The translations under genes were made by a program, and so were the position numbers. The notes beneath the pieces are model-generated. The model had not been told where the DNA came from and did not search any database. It saw nothing but the letters and a program-made list of their open reading frames with translations. A DNA stretch of 48,445 nucleotides from JAKPQD01 sp029572965 (GTDB lineage Bacteria; Bacteroidota; Bacteroidia; Bacteroidales; DTGW01), in assembly GCA_035374585.1 (NCBI GenBank), contig DAOSPF010000021.1, positions 1 through 48,445 of the forward strand. Direction: 5' to 3'. Positions within the stretch are counted from its first letter, which is position 1, and each line of letters begins with the position of its first letter. Positions 16,503 to 25,499 of this stretch are shown piece after piece.

Positions 16503-17520
16503 GAATTATTTCCTCCAATTTTTTATATTCTACATTTTCGATGATAGCATGGCCAATACTGTCAAGAAGTACAAGATGCAAACTGGCTCCATCGCGCTTT
16601 TTGTCTTTTTTCATGGCGTTAAACAAGGCATTGCTATCTGCATCCAGATATGTGGGCAATAAGAAGTTTTCTGTAAGCTTTTTAAGCCTCAGTGCTTCGT
16701 TTTGCGAAAGATGACCAAGCAGGACCGAAGCAGCAGCAGCCATGTTCATGCCAATAGCAACAGCTTTGCCGTGTGGCATCATGGTAAGCTTTTCAATAGC
16801 ATGACCAAAGGTGTGGCCAAAATTGAGTTTTCTGCGTTCGCCTTTTTCCCGCTCATCCTGTGACACGACATTGGCTTTTATTTCTACTGAATCCTTTATA
16901 CAACGGTGTATGGCGTCTTTGTCATATTTTAAAATGGCATTATAATTGTTCTCGAGAAATTCAAACAGGGCTTTGTCTTTAATGGCACCATGTTTTATCA
17001 CTTCGGCCATGCCTCCAATAAATTCTTCCCTGTCAAGGGTTTTGAGCATTTCAATATCGCATATGACAAACTGAGGTTGATTGAAAACGCCCACCATATT
17101 TTTGAATCCGCCATAATTGACCCCGTTTTTGCCTCCAACGCTTGCATCAACCATAGATAGGAGAGAGGTTGTGACAAAACCAAAATTTAACCCCCTCATA
17201 TAAATTGATGCTGCAAAACCAGTAATGTCTGAAACAATGCCGCCACCTATACCTACAATGAAGGTTGAGCGGTCAGCCTCAAACTCTACCAATTTGCCCA
17301 TGATAAGGTCAATGGTTGCAAGGGTTTTATTATTTTCCCCCTGAGGGATAACGATAACATCAAAGCCTTCAATTGCTTTGGCATAAAGCTTTGCAATGTT
17401 ATCATCTGTAATGATGATGGTTTTCTGGTTGGCAGGGATGTATTTTGCAAGATTATAAACCGATTCGCCAATCAGGATGTTAGAAACAGCGCCTGCTGTA
17501 TTTAATACAACTTTCTCCAT
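16483..17520 (-). CDS. aroB: 3-dehydroquinate synthase
   Basis: Cyclises DAHP to 3-dehydroquinate using NAD and a metal ion. Motifs: VIPQGENNKTLATID, VGIGGGIVSDITGFAASIYMRG (NAD-binding), the metal-ligand regions GGMAEVIKHGAI and LNFGHTFGHAIEK, and MPHGKAVAIGM. The start at 17520 (MEKVVLNT) gives 345 residues and follows the upstream stop by 1 nt. An ATG at 17547 would overlap the DAHP synthase gene by 26 bp and add nine residues of no evident value. Confidence 0.95.
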   Translation of the reverse strand: MEKVVLNTAGAVSNILIGESVYNLAKYIPANQKTIIITDDNIAKLYAKAIEGFDVIVIPQGENNKTLATIDLIMGKLVEFEADRSTFIVGIGGGIVSDITGFAASIYMRGLNFGFVTTSLLSMVDASVGGKNGVNYGGFKNMVGVFNQPQFVICDIEMLKTLDREEFIGGMAEVIKHGAIKDKALFEFLENNYNAILKYDKDAIHRCIKDSVEIKANVVSQDEREKGERRKLNFGHTFGHAIEKLTMMPHGKAVAIGMNMAAAASVLLGHLSQNEALRLKKLTENFLLPTYLDADSNALFNAMKKDKKRDGASLHLVLLDSIGHAIIENVEYKKLEEIIHDMRLA

Positions 17521-17521
17521 G

Positions 17522-18667
17522 CTATTTATTACCATTTTTAGGCTCATTCATCACTTTTGTCTGGTGGTCGATTGATTCCTCGTGTATAGAACGGAAAATG
17601 GTTTCAATAAATTGGGCACTCAAGCCTTTTTTTGCCCCTTCTTCAAGACGCTTGGTAATGATTTTATCCCAACGGCTGGTTTGAAGGATGGCAATGTTGT
17701 TTTCTTTTTTGCATACACCAATTTGTTCGGCTACTTTCATACGTTTTTCGAGCAAATCAACAAGTTGGTCATCGAGTTTGTCAATTTGGGCGCGGAGTTC
17801 TTCAAGGGTAACTAAAGAGTTGTTGTCGGCATATTCTTTGCGCAATACCAGTTTACTCAACAATACACTTAAATCAGCTGGTGTAAGCTGTTGTTTAGCA
17901 TCACTCATGGCAACATCCGGGTTGATATGCGATTCGATAATGATGCCATCGTAATTCAGGTCCATTGATTTTTGGCATATTTCGCCCAGGTATTGTCTGT
18001 TTCCACAGATATGACTTGGGTCAACAAACATTGGGATGTTAGGGATGCGACGGCGCAGCTCGATTGGGATTTGCCAGTTTGGGTCGTTCCGATAAACGAG
18101 CTTTTCGTGAGAAGAGAAGCCTCTATGTCCTGCCGCAAGACGGGTTACACCAGCATGATAAAAGCGTTCAATAGCCCCAATCCATAATTCAAGGTCTGGG
18201 TTTACAGGGTTTTTAATTAGTACCGGAATGTCAACACCTCGCAGGGCGTCTGCAATTTCTTGCACTGCAAAAGGGTTTACAGAGGTACGGGCTCCAATCC
18301 ATAAGATGTCGATGCCCGCTTTTAATGCTTCATACACGTGTCTTACGTTAGCTACTTCAGTAGCGGTAAGCATACCTGTAGCTTGTTTTACGCTTTTCAT
18401 CCAAGGTAAAGCTGCAGAGCCGTATCCTTCGAATGAGCCCGGACGTGTTCTTGGTTTCCAAATGCCTGCCCTGAATATTTTGATTCCCTGGGCTGCAAGT
18501 TGAGTAGCTGTTTCTACCATTTGTTGCTCTGATTCGGCACTACAAGGCCCTGCAATAATCATTGGCCTGGTTGAAGGTACATTTTCGAATGTGAATGGCT
18601 GTAATTTTAATTGAGATTCCATATTATTTACTTCTTTTTTTTCTGATGAAATTGCTGTAGTATTCAT
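17522..18667 (-). CDS. Bifunctional DAHP synthase (type I, KDO8P-like) - chorismate mutase (AroQ)
   Basis: A 381-residue fusion. The N-terminal DAHP synthase barrel (about 30-280) shows MIIAGPCSAESEQQM, FRAGIWKPRTRPGSFEG, GARTSVNPFAVQEIAD, AAGHRGFSSHEK and FVDPSHICGNRQ. The C-terminal AroQ-fold chorismate mutase (about 285-372) shows LEELRAQIDKLDDQLVDLLEKRMKVAEQIGVCKKENNI and RWDKI. It thus catalyses both the first shikimate step and the chorismate-to-prephenate step. Related Bacteroidota fusions (Prevotella) are known to be inhibited through the mutase domain by prephenate. The fusion lies directly after pheA, so prephenate is made next to the enzyme that uses it. ATG at 18622 (MESQLKL) is an alternative start. 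Confidence 0.95.
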   Translation of the reverse strand: MNTTAISSEKKEVNNMESQLKLQPFTFENVPSTRPMIIAGPCSAESEQQMVETATQLAAQGIKIFRAGIWKPRTRPGSFEGYGSAALPWMKSVKQATGMLTATEVANVRHVYEALKAGIDILWIGARTSVNPFAVQEIADALRGVDIPVLIKNPVNPDLELWIGAIERFYHAGVTRLAAGHRGFSSHEKLVYRNDPNWQIPIELRRRIPNIPMFVDPSHICGNRQYLGEICQKSMDLNYDGIIIESHINPDVAMSDAKQQLTPADLSVLLSKLVLRKEYADNNSLVTLEELRAQIDKLDDQLVDLLEKRMKVAEQIGVCKKENNIAILQTSRWDKIITKRLEEGAKKGLSAQFIETIFRSIHEESIDHQTKVMNEPKNGNK

Positions 18668-18689
18668 TGCTGTAAAGTTTATTTAATTA

Positions 18690-19553
18690 TTATTCCATAA
18701 CAGTTTTGCCTTTTGCATATTCGCCCATGATGTCTAATCTTGAGGTAAAAGGCCTGATAGCGTCTAAAGCCTGTCTGTACATTACGTAATCATTGAATGT
18801 AACATCTACATAAAATTGGTATTCCCAGTCCTTCCCAATGATGGGCATTGATTGAATTTTGGTAAGGTTTATCCCATAATAAGAAAGTATAGAAAGAACT
18901 TTAGAAAGGCTTCCTGTTTGGTGTTCAAGGACAAATGTAATGGATGCTTTATCAATGTGTTTGTCTTGTTTGTGATATCCAATTTTTTCAGAAAGGATAA
19001 GGAAACGTGTATAGTTCATTTTGTTGGTTTCAATGCCTTCTGCCAAAATGTTTAGCCCATATTTGTCGGCAGCCAGTTTGGAACATATAGCCCCTGTATT
19101 TTTAAGCTTTTTATCTGCTATATCTTTAGCGCTAAGAGCTGTGTCAATACTGTCAAGTACTTTAATATTAGGATAATTGTCAAAAAACATCTGACACTGC
19201 AATATGGCAATAGGGTGGGAGTACACTTCGGTAATATCTTCAATTTTTACACCCGGTAATGCTACCAGGTTTTGTTTTATTCGCAGGTATATTTCGCCAA
19301 TAATTTTCATATTTGAATCTTGCAGCAAGTTGTAGTTTGGTAGAATGCTACCTGCCAAAGAGTTTTCAATAGCCATAATACCAAGGTCTGCATGGTTGTT
19401 TTTTAAAGATTTAAATAGGTCTTTAAATGTATTGGCTGTTACTATTTCAATGTTTTCATTTTCAAAATAATGTTTGGCGGCAATTTCGTGAAATGCTCCG
19501 TATCCGCCTTGTATGGCAACTCTGCTTGTTTGTTTGGATGTTTTAGGTGTCAT
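18690..19553 (-). CDS. pheA: Prephenate dehydratase with ACT domain
   Basis: Turns prephenate into phenylpyruvate, committing flux to Phe. The catalytic domain (about 10-187) contains VAIQGGYGAFHEIAA, AIENSLAG and the conserved TRF (182-184) in NYTRFLIL. A C-terminal ACT regulatory domain (about 204-280) has GSLSKVLSILSYYGINLTKIQSMP. The usual ESRP Phe-binding motif is QSMP here (234-237), so feedback by Phe may be altered. It is the first structural gene of the operon. A Phe-codon leader peptide, antiterminator and terminator lie directly upstream, the terminator ending about 20 nt before the ATG. Confidence 0.96.
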   Translation of the reverse strand: MTPKTSKQTSRVAIQGGYGAFHEIAAKHYFENENIEIVTANTFKDLFKSLKNNHADLGIMAIENSLAGSILPNYNLLQDSNMKIIGEIYLRIKQNLVALPGVKIEDITEVYSHPIAILQCQMFFDNYPNIKVLDSIDTALSAKDIADKKLKNTGAICSKLAADKYGLNILAEGIETNKMNYTRFLILSEKIGYHKQDKHIDKASITFVLEHQTGSLSKVLSILSYYGINLTKIQSMPIIGKDWEYQFYVDVTFNDYVMYRQALDAIRPFTSRLDIMGEYAKGKTVME

Positions 19554-19575
19554 AATTTTTTGTTTTATAAAAAAA

Positions 19576-19600
19576 AAGTCCCGGTTTTTGACCGGGACTT
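19576..19600 (-). terminator. Attenuator terminator in the pheA leader
   Basis: A perfect 10-bp stem (minus strand AAGTCCCGGT, loop, ACCGGGACTT) with a 5-nt loop, followed by a run of T on the minus strand. It stands between the leader ORF and the pheA ATG, so it would stop transcription before the operon unless the antiterminator forms. Confidence 0.93.
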
Positions 19601-19646
19601 GCTATTGTTTTTTGTTTTGTTTATGCAATAGAATATTGGCCCCGGT
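19591..19646 (-). promoter_or_regulatory. Antiterminator pairing of the pheA attenuator
   Basis: On the minus strand ACCGGGGC (19639-19646, inside the leader ORF) can pair over 8 bp, with one G-T, with GTCCCGGT (19591-19598), which is the 5' arm of the terminator. That pairing excludes the terminator. An upstream segment GGGTTTC (19688-19694) can instead pair with GAAAC-A-CC (19644-19651, one bulged A) and capture the antiterminator strand. This gives the classical 1:2, 2:3, 3:4 alternatives. Confidence 0.75.
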
Positions 19647-19704
19647 GTTTCCGCAGAAAAAAGAAAAAAAAGTAAAAATAATTATTTGAAACCCAAGACC
19701 GCAT
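19621..19704 (-). CDS. pheL: Phenylalanine leader peptide
   Basis: A 27-codon ORF on the minus strand that starts 23 nt after the predicted transcription start. Residues 9-16 read YFYFFFFF: six Phe codons (10 and 12-16, five UUU and one UUC) with two Tyr. The stop codon TAA lies 20 nt before the terminator stem. The position of the Phe run between RNA segments 1 and 2 fits ribosome-mediated attenuation: with little charged tRNA-Phe the ribosome stalls, segment 2 stays free to pair with segment 3, and transcription continues into pheA. If the ribosome reaches the stop codon it masks segment 2 and the terminator forms. It was found by eye; the peptide itself presumably has no other function. 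Confidence 0.85.
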   Translation of the reverse strand: MRSWVSNNYFYFFFFFLRKHRGQYSIA

Positions 19705-19733
19705 TTGCTTTTCTTTTATGTATTTGTTGTTGA

Positions 19734-19765
19734 CAAAAGTAAAAATTATTTAGAATAAAACCAAA
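19734..19765 (-). promoter_or_regulatory. Promoter of the pheA-aro operon
   Basis: Minus strand TTTG (19762-19765), 20-nt spacer, TACTTTTG (19734-19741): an exact match to the Bacteroidota promoter. Transcription is expected to start near 19727, some 23 nt before the leader peptide ATG. Confidence 0.8.
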
Positions 19766-19801
19766 TAATTGATAAAATATCTTCTTTTATTACTAAATGT
19801 C

Positions 19802-22800
19802 TTAAATTTTGATACCCATAAAAAGTACGTCATCTACTTGTTCGAGCTGATCTTTCCATAGATTAAAAGTGTTTTTGACATGAAGGTATTGTTCTTCCAT
19901 TGGCAATTCATGAATGTCCCGCAGCATATTACGCAGGCGGATCATTTTAAATTTTTTACCCATTGGCCCTCCAAACTGGTCGGGGTACCCATCAGAAAAC
20001 ATATAAATGATGTCTCCTTTTTGGAGTTGAAAAGTTTGGTCTTCAAAATCTTTGCCTTGGTCGCCAAATTCAGTACCTCCGATGGAGTTTTTGCTTCCCT
20101 GAACGTAAACCTGCTCTCCGTTTTGATAGAGAATAACAGGTCGCATAGCAGAAGCTATGCGTACTACATAAGATTCAACATCAATTTCGCAGGCAATAAT
20201 ATCCATTCCATCGCTTGATTTTTCGGCATCAAAATTTTGGTTAAGGGTATTGGCCATTTCTTCATCGAGCTTAAGGAGGATATCAGAAGGTTTGACTACG
20301 TCAGGGCGGGTACAAATATCTTTAATAAGGGTTGTCCCAATCATAGACATGAGTGCTCCCGGGACGCCGTGCCCGGTAGAGTCGCCGCAAACAATAGAAA
20401 ACTTGGTATCTGTTACTTTGTCAAACCAGTAAAAGTCGCCACTGACGATGTCTCTTGGTTGATAGAATATAAAACAACCCGAAAAGCTATCCTGGAGTTT
20501 TTTGATAGAGGGCAATATACTAGTTTGGATACGTTGAGCATAAGTGATACTGTCTGTAATATCCCGGTTTTTAATTTCAATTTCTTCTTTTTGTTCAACA
20601 ACTTCACGGGTACGCTCATCTAAAAGTTTTTGCAGGTGTTTTTGAAAGGCTATCTGCTTTTGTTCTCTATATTTAATAATGGCATAAACGGCAGCCACTA
20701 ATGATATTATAGAGAGCAAGATAAACCACCATTGTTTCCAAAAAGGAGCTTTGATTTTTACCGTGACAGAAAAAGGTATTTCGTTAGCAATGCCTTCTGC
20801 ATTGTAGGCTTTAACTAAGAATGTAAAATTACCATCGTCTACGCGTGGATAAAGGGCAAAAGTATTGGAACTTATTTCGGACCATTCATTTTCCCAGCCT
20901 TCCAGTTTGTATTGATATTTAACTCCTGCCGGGTTGGTAAAATTCAGTCCGACAAAGTCAAAACGGATACGGTATTTGCCATAAGGCAATACAATAGGTT
21001 TAGAAAAATCTATTTCTTTATCTCCAATTTTAACAGAAACCAAGTCAACATTAGGGGGTAAAAGCTTTTGTTTGTTGCTCGAATAGTTGTATTGAACAAT
21101 TCCATCTGTAGTCCCAAAGCGCAAAACACCTTCGTCTGAGGCATTAGCAGCATTTAGGTTGCAGTCGCCCCTTATTCCAAGTTCTATTCCATAGGTTAAT
21201 ACTTTAAATGTATTGCTGTTTATACGGCTTAGGCCCATACGATGTCCTGTCCAAAGGTTACCATCGGGGTCTGAGATAATGAAGTATCCATAGTCAGATT
21301 TTAGTCCTTCGTTTTCGGATAGGTGAATGACAGAATCTTTTCTAAAGCAGAAAACGCCATCTCCATAAGTCGAAGCCCAAAGGTTGCCTTTCTTGTCCAT
21401 TGCAATGCCTGTAAATTCAATTTCAGGAATACCTTCCATTTTAAAATGTTTTTTGTTGTCAAGACTAACCAAACCGTTACTTTTGGAGGCAACCCAAATG
21501 TTTCCGTCTGGAGAAATAAACAGGCTGTTGATTTTATTATGGGGGAGGCCGTTGTCCATAGAGTATTTTTCTGTGCGTCCTGTGTTTTGGTCTATTTTAA
21601 TTATTCCTCCGTTTGTGGCTATCCAAAGAGTGTTTTTATTACAAGTAAGATAGTTGATTTTATTTTCAACAGAATTGTTGGAACGAAAAACCTTTGATAT
21701 TTGTTTGGTTTGAAAATTTAAAAGATACACGCCATTTTTTTCAGTTCCAAAGTAAAGTTGGTTATTTTCTATAGGGAGAATAGCGGTGATATTGTCTGCC
21801 GGCAATCCGTTTTTAGTAGTCAATGTGAAAATTTGTTTGTTTTTTGCAGACATAAACGATATTTCCTGTCTGCTGCCAAAAAAGATCCCGTCTTTTGTAG
21901 AGGCTATGCTCAGGATGTTGTTGTTGATTTGTTCTTTAGAAAAGTTGTAAAAAACAAAAGATTCATTTATGATGGCACTCAATCCGTTGGAATAAGTGCC
22001 TATCCATAAGTCTTTTTCACGGTCAAAATAAATGGATTTGATGTAATTGTCTCCCAGTCCGTTGCTTTCGTTATAGTTTTCGGTAATTTCAAACGTATTG
22101 TTTTTGTTGGCAAGTTTATATATGCCATTTCCAAAGGTAGCAAGCCAGATGTTATTGTTGTCGTCAATTTGAATTGATTGAATATTGGCAAGTTTTAACT
22201 TTTGGTCATTGGAAAGTTTTTGAGCGTTCGTTTTTTTTGAATTGTATTGAAGAAGGCTTATGCCTTCATCTTCTGTTCCAATAAGATATTTGTCCTGGCC
22301 ATAGCTAGCTATACATTGAATTTTGGTTTGGGCTATGCATTTAATATTATTTCTAAAAATAAACTCTGACTTGGCTGCATCGAGTTTTGCTTCCCAAAGG
22401 CCGGATGAAGTGCCAACCAAAAAATGATTGTTACCGATATTGATAATACTGTAAATAAGTTTGTCATTGGTGCCTGGCAGGGTCTCTGTTTTTTCGGGGG
22501 TAATAAGGATAATGCCGTTGTTTTGGGTACAAGCCAAAATATTGCCATCATTGTCTTTTGTCAGGCAGGTGATGGTACTTGGGGATTGAGGGTTGCTGTA
22601 TTTTTTTACAAACTTTCTTTTTGAATATAAATAAAGGCTACCATCGTCAAAGCCAAACCATAGAGAGTCTTTAGAAGATTGAAAATTAGCTGAAGCGACT
22701 GTGTTGGGGAGTGTATCACCCATAAAAGTATTGGTAAATGTTGTCCCGTCAAATCGGTTAAGGCCAACTCCAGTGCATAGCCAAATGAAGCCTGTTTTGT

Positions 22801-22939
22801 CCTGGATGATTGAATATACCGAAGGGTGAGAAAGCCCTTGTTCGATATTAAAACGCTTTATGTTTATACTTTGCGAGAAGCCTTGTGCTATAAGTAATGC
22901 TATAAAGCAAAGCGATAAAATAAAAGAGCGTGTCCTCAT
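19802..22939 (-). CDS. Two-component-type propeller sensor with SpoIIE/PP2C serine phosphatase output
   Basis: A 1045-residue protein with a signal peptide or anchor (1-22) and an N-terminal periplasmic double propeller of Reg_prop repeats (e.g. GLSHPSVYSIIQDKTGFIWLCTGVGLNRFDG, ESNGLGDNYIKSIYFDREKDLWIGTYSNGL). A Y_Y_Y domain (about 650-725) is followed by one membrane helix (about 736-757), a coiled coil (about 760-795) and a SpoIIE-type phosphatase (about 800-1045, with SGDFYWFDKV, CGDSTGHGVPGALMSMIG and FSDGYPDQFGG). It is the Bacteroidota hybrid-sensor ectodomain coupled to a phosphatase instead of a kinase. It would sense an extracytoplasmic signal and dephosphorylate a cytoplasmic protein, probably an anti-sigma antagonist. 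No such partner is encoded nearby. Own promoter at 22988-23018. Confidence 0.93.
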   Translation of the reverse strand: MRTRSFILSLCFIALLIAQGFSQSINIKRFNIEQGLSHPSVYSIIQDKTGFIWLCTGVGLNRFDGTTFTNTFMGDTLPNTVASANFQSSKDSLWFGFDDGSLYLYSKRKFVKKYSNPQSPSTITCLTKDNDGNILACTQNNGIILITPEKTETLPGTNDKLIYSIINIGNNHFLVGTSSGLWEAKLDAAKSEFIFRNNIKCIAQTKIQCIASYGQDKYLIGTEDEGISLLQYNSKKTNAQKLSNDQKLKLANIQSIQIDDNNNIWLATFGNGIYKLANKNNTFEITENYNESNGLGDNYIKSIYFDREKDLWIGTYSNGLSAIINESFVFYNFSKEQINNNILSIASTKDGIFFGSRQEISFMSAKNKQIFTLTTKNGLPADNITAILPIENNQLYFGTEKNGVYLLNFQTKQISKVFRSNNSVENKINYLTCNKNTLWIATNGGIIKIDQNTGRTEKYSMDNGLPHNKINSLFISPDGNIWVASKSNGLVSLDNKKHFKMEGIPEIEFTGIAMDKKGNLWASTYGDGVFCFRKDSVIHLSENEGLKSDYGYFIISDPDGNLWTGHRMGLSRINSNTFKVLTYGIELGIRGDCNLNAANASDEGVLRFGTTDGIVQYNYSSNKQKLLPPNVDLVSVKIGDKEIDFSKPIVLPYGKYRIRFDFVGLNFTNPAGVKYQYKLEGWENEWSEISSNTFALYPRVDDGNFTFLVKAYNAEGIANEIPFSVTVKIKAPFWKQWWFILLSIISLVAAVYAIIKYREQKQIAFQKHLQKLLDERTREVVEQKEEIEIKNRDITDSITYAQRIQTSILPSIKKLQDSFSGCFIFYQPRDIVSGDFYWFDKVTDTKFSIVCGDSTGHGVPGALMSMIGTTLIKDICTRPDVVKPSDILLKLDEEMANTLNQNFDAEKSSDGMDIIACEIDVESYVVRIASAMRPVILYQNGEQVYVQGSKNSIGGTEFGDQGKDFEDQTFQLQKGDIIYMFSDGYPDQFGGPMGKKFKMIRLRNMLRDIHELPMEEQYLHVKNTFNLWKDQLEQVDDVLFMGIKI

Positions 22940-22987
22940 AATAGTGTTATATTATTGTTTGTAATACTTTTTAAGTAATAAACACGA

Positions 22988-23018
22988 TAAAGTTACAAAC
23001 ATTCATGAAAGGAACAAA
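22988..23018 (-). promoter_or_regulatory. Promoter of the propeller-phosphatase gene
   Basis: Minus strand TTTG (23015-23018), 19-nt spacer, TAACTTTA (22988-22995), one mismatch from TAnnTTTG. Confidence 0.5.
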
Positions 23019-23021
23019 GTC

Positions 23022-24008
23022 CTATTCGGTTTTCTGCTTAACCCCAATTGAATATTTATATTTTGGTACTCCGCCAATAGGAATTGTGTAGAACGGCAAT
23101 AGCTCGCCATATTGGTTTCTGACGTTTATTACTACATTGTTGTTTTTGACTGGAGCATTTTTTCTTTTTATCATTTGGATATCTAAAGAAGTGTTTTTTT
23201 CTTCCTGGATAATTTTAAACTCGGTAGTTACCCAATTGTCTTGTCCTGAAACAGCTTCCATCTGGCCTTTACGGGCTACAGATACAATGCGGATAAAGCC
23301 ATCATCATCCCAGTCGAAGTTGCTGATTTTTACCGAGATAGTTTTGTCATCTACATAAGGATAAATATGCGAAACCTGTTTAGGGTCATCCCACATCCTG
23401 AAACAATAATCGTAGGCAAAGGCATTTGCGCCTTCAATTGGTACATTATCGGTAGGGGAGGTAGAGAGGTAAAATTTATATTTGTTTCCGTCATCGCCAC
23501 TAATGCCTTCTGCTATAACTTTCAGAACGTTGCCGCCAAATTTTTGTACGTATTCACCTTCTGTAGGGTTAAAAGGGCCAAAAGTGTACCATGTTTTATC
23601 GTATTTTGAGGTATTCCCAAATGTTTTAGTAGCTTTTAGATTGCCACTCTTATAATTTCCAGAAGTAGGGTTTGAGCTTTGAGCTGCTTCTTCCGACCAG
23701 CATTTTTTGCCACCATACACTGAAAATGTAGTTTCTGTATCAAATACGCCGTTTAATTCGTCATCATCTCCGCTGGCTTCGGGGTCAAAAACACGGATAT
23801 AAACAGGTTTTTTAAATTTTTCAGGGATTAAAAAGAAAAATATTTGTACATGGTCATTGTCTCCCCATGAGGTTTCGGCATTTTTGCCAAATGTAATAAG
23901 ACTTGCAATATTTTCGTCATCAGCAGGGGCAGCCTGGCTAAAACAAGCTATAGGTAAATAACTGGCAATGAGCAATATAAATAGGTGTTTTTTTATTAGA
24001 GTGTTCAT
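23022..24008 (-). CDS. Secreted protein of unknown function in the T9SS adhesin locus
   Basis: A 328-residue protein with a signal peptide (about 1-25, ending CFSQA). The mature part is acidic and aromatic, probably beta-rich, with several Asp-rich segments (DPEASGDDDELNGVFD, SNFDWDDDGFIRI, EGISGDDGNKYKF) that look like possible Ca2+ loops. No family is recognised. It lies between the PKD/PD40 protein gene and the phosphatase gene, all on the same strand. A TACTTTTG element at 24026-24033 (minus) suggests its own start of transcription in addition to read-through. Confidence 0.8.
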   Translation of the reverse strand: MNTLIKKHLFILLIASYLPIACFSQAAPADDENIASLITFGKNAETSWGDNDHVQIFFFLIPEKFKKPVYIRVFDPEASGDDDELNGVFDTETTFSVYGGKKCWSEEAAQSSNPTSGNYKSGNLKATKTFGNTSKYDKTWYTFGPFNPTEGEYVQKFGGNVLKVIAEGISGDDGNKYKFYLSTSPTDNVPIEGANAFAYDYCFRMWDDPKQVSHIYPYVDDKTISVKISNFDWDDDGFIRIVSVARKGQMEAVSGQDNWVTTEFKIIQEEKNTSLDIQMIKRKNAPVKNNNVVINVRNQYGELLPFYTIPIGGVPKYKYSIGVKQKTE

Positions 24009-24045
24009 TTGTGTAATAATTTATACAAAAGTAACAAATCGTTGT

Positions 24046-25479
24046 TTAATGTTGTTTAATAGAAATACTTTTGAATACACAATATTTTTTTATGCCGGTG
24101 CGGGTTTGTGTACTTTCTAACATAAGTTTTACATCATAAAGGCCTTCTTCATAGAAAACATGTGATATGCTTTCGCCAAAGCTTTTGGTACCATCGCCAA
24201 AATCCCAATAATATTTAGCAATTTTAAAGTTTTTGAGGTTGCTTTTTTTGGCATCAAAAGTAATGGTTTCTCCAATAGTTGCCATATCCGGGGCTGTAAT
24301 GTAGGGTTGTTCAATTTCTTCTACATTAAAATCATATTCGGCCTGGTTCATCATAATTTCATTGGTGACAGAGTCTATAACATTGAGTTGGATACGGTAT
24401 TTTCCAGGTTTTGCAAAGCAATGTTCTGCTTCAAGCCCTCTGATTTTTGTCCCATCGCCCAGATCCCATTCATATTTCATTGTTCCTTTTACGTCTTCTT
24501 CACTGGTGCCATTTTCAAAAAAAACATAGCAAAAGTTGTTTTTCTTTTGTTGGGTACAGTTTTCAAATTCTGAAATGGCTGATTGGACGCGAAAGATGTC
24601 ATCGTTTTTGTTACGGCTTGAGGCAAAAAAGCCTGTTTGGAGATATGGATCCAAAATAAGCCCAAAATCATCAGCTGTTGACGAAAATGGTTCTTTCATA
24701 TTTTCAGGTTTTATCCATTGTCCGTTCATTTTTAGTGTAAAGAATATGTCATATCCACCTCGTGTATTCCAGCCTTTGGAAGCAAAAAATAAGCGACCAG
24801 ACTGATGAATAAAAGGGAAAGCTTCATTTTTGTCAGTGTTAACGTTGGGGCCACAATTTTCAGGTTTAGACCAGCTTCCATTGTTCAGGTGTGTAACATA
24901 AATATCGTATCCGCCAATACCTCCGGGCATATTAGAGGCAAAATACATAGTAGTGCCATCAGCAGTAATGGTTGGGTGCATTACGTTGTATTCGGTGCTA
25001 TTATATTCAAAGGCTGTGATATTTACCCATTCATCTTTTTTAAGTTCGGCAAAGAAAATTCCCAATGTATTTCCTTTTTTGTTGTAGTTGCCAAATTTTT
25101 TTGTGGCATCAAGGTTTCGGGTAAAGACAATACTTTTATCACTGTTGAACAAACAACAGGGGCCTTCGTTGAAAATAGTGTTAAGGTTGAGCCTTTCAAT
25201 GCTTTTATAGTCTTTGAAATCTTTTGTTAGTTTTACCTGGTAGAGGTCAAAAGGTTGAGAAGAGTTTTCGGCGGTATCAGAGTATGAAAACCAGAAGCTG
25301 TGTTTTCTGTCGGTACAATAAATAATGCCGTCTTTGGCAAAAGCGGGTGCAAATTCGTTTTGTTTGTTAGAACAGAACGAAAGCTTTTCAACGGTGTATT
25401 GACGTTGAGAGAAGCCCAGGTTCAGAGGTATAATATCTGCCAGGAATAAAAAAACGCCATATATTATGATTTTCTTCAT
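24046..25479 (-). CDS. Exported PD40 beta-propeller / PKD domain protein
   Basis: A 477-residue protein with a signal peptide (about 1-24). The propeller region (about 30-315) is built of PD40/WD40-like repeats such as YNVMHPTITADGTTMYFASNMPGGIGGYDIYVTHLNNGSWSKPENCG and EAFPFIHQSGRLFFASKGWNTRGGYDIFFT. Two PKD domains follow: about 330-405 (YEWDLGDGTKIRG) and 410-475 (YYWDFGDGTKSFGESISHVFYEEGLYDVKL). The propeller resembles that of PorE at 34350-36311, but there is no OmpA domain here, so it may be a specialised adhesin-handling or surface-bridging partner of the PorP/SprF-adhesin pair upstream. It starts 20 nt after porP. Confidence 0.88.
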   Translation of the reverse strand: MKKIIIYGVFLFLADIIPLNLGFSQRQYTVEKLSFCSNKQNEFAPAFAKDGIIYCTDRKHSFWFSYSDTAENSSQPFDLYQVKLTKDFKDYKSIERLNLNTIFNEGPCCLFNSDKSIVFTRNLDATKKFGNYNKKGNTLGIFFAELKKDEWVNITAFEYNSTEYNVMHPTITADGTTMYFASNMPGGIGGYDIYVTHLNNGSWSKPENCGPNVNTDKNEAFPFIHQSGRLFFASKGWNTRGGYDIFFTLKMNGQWIKPENMKEPFSSTADDFGLILDPYLQTGFFASSRNKNDDIFRVQSAISEFENCTQQKKNNFCYVFFENGTSEEDVKGTMKYEWDLGDGTKIRGLEAEHCFAKPGKYRIQLNVIDSVTNEIMMNQAEYDFNVEEIEQPYITAPDMATIGETITFDAKKSNLKNFKIAKYYWDFGDGTKSFGESISHVFYEEGLYDVKLMLESTQTRTGIKKYCVFKSISIKQH

Positions 25480-25499
25480 TTTTATTTTCTTTCAAGCAT

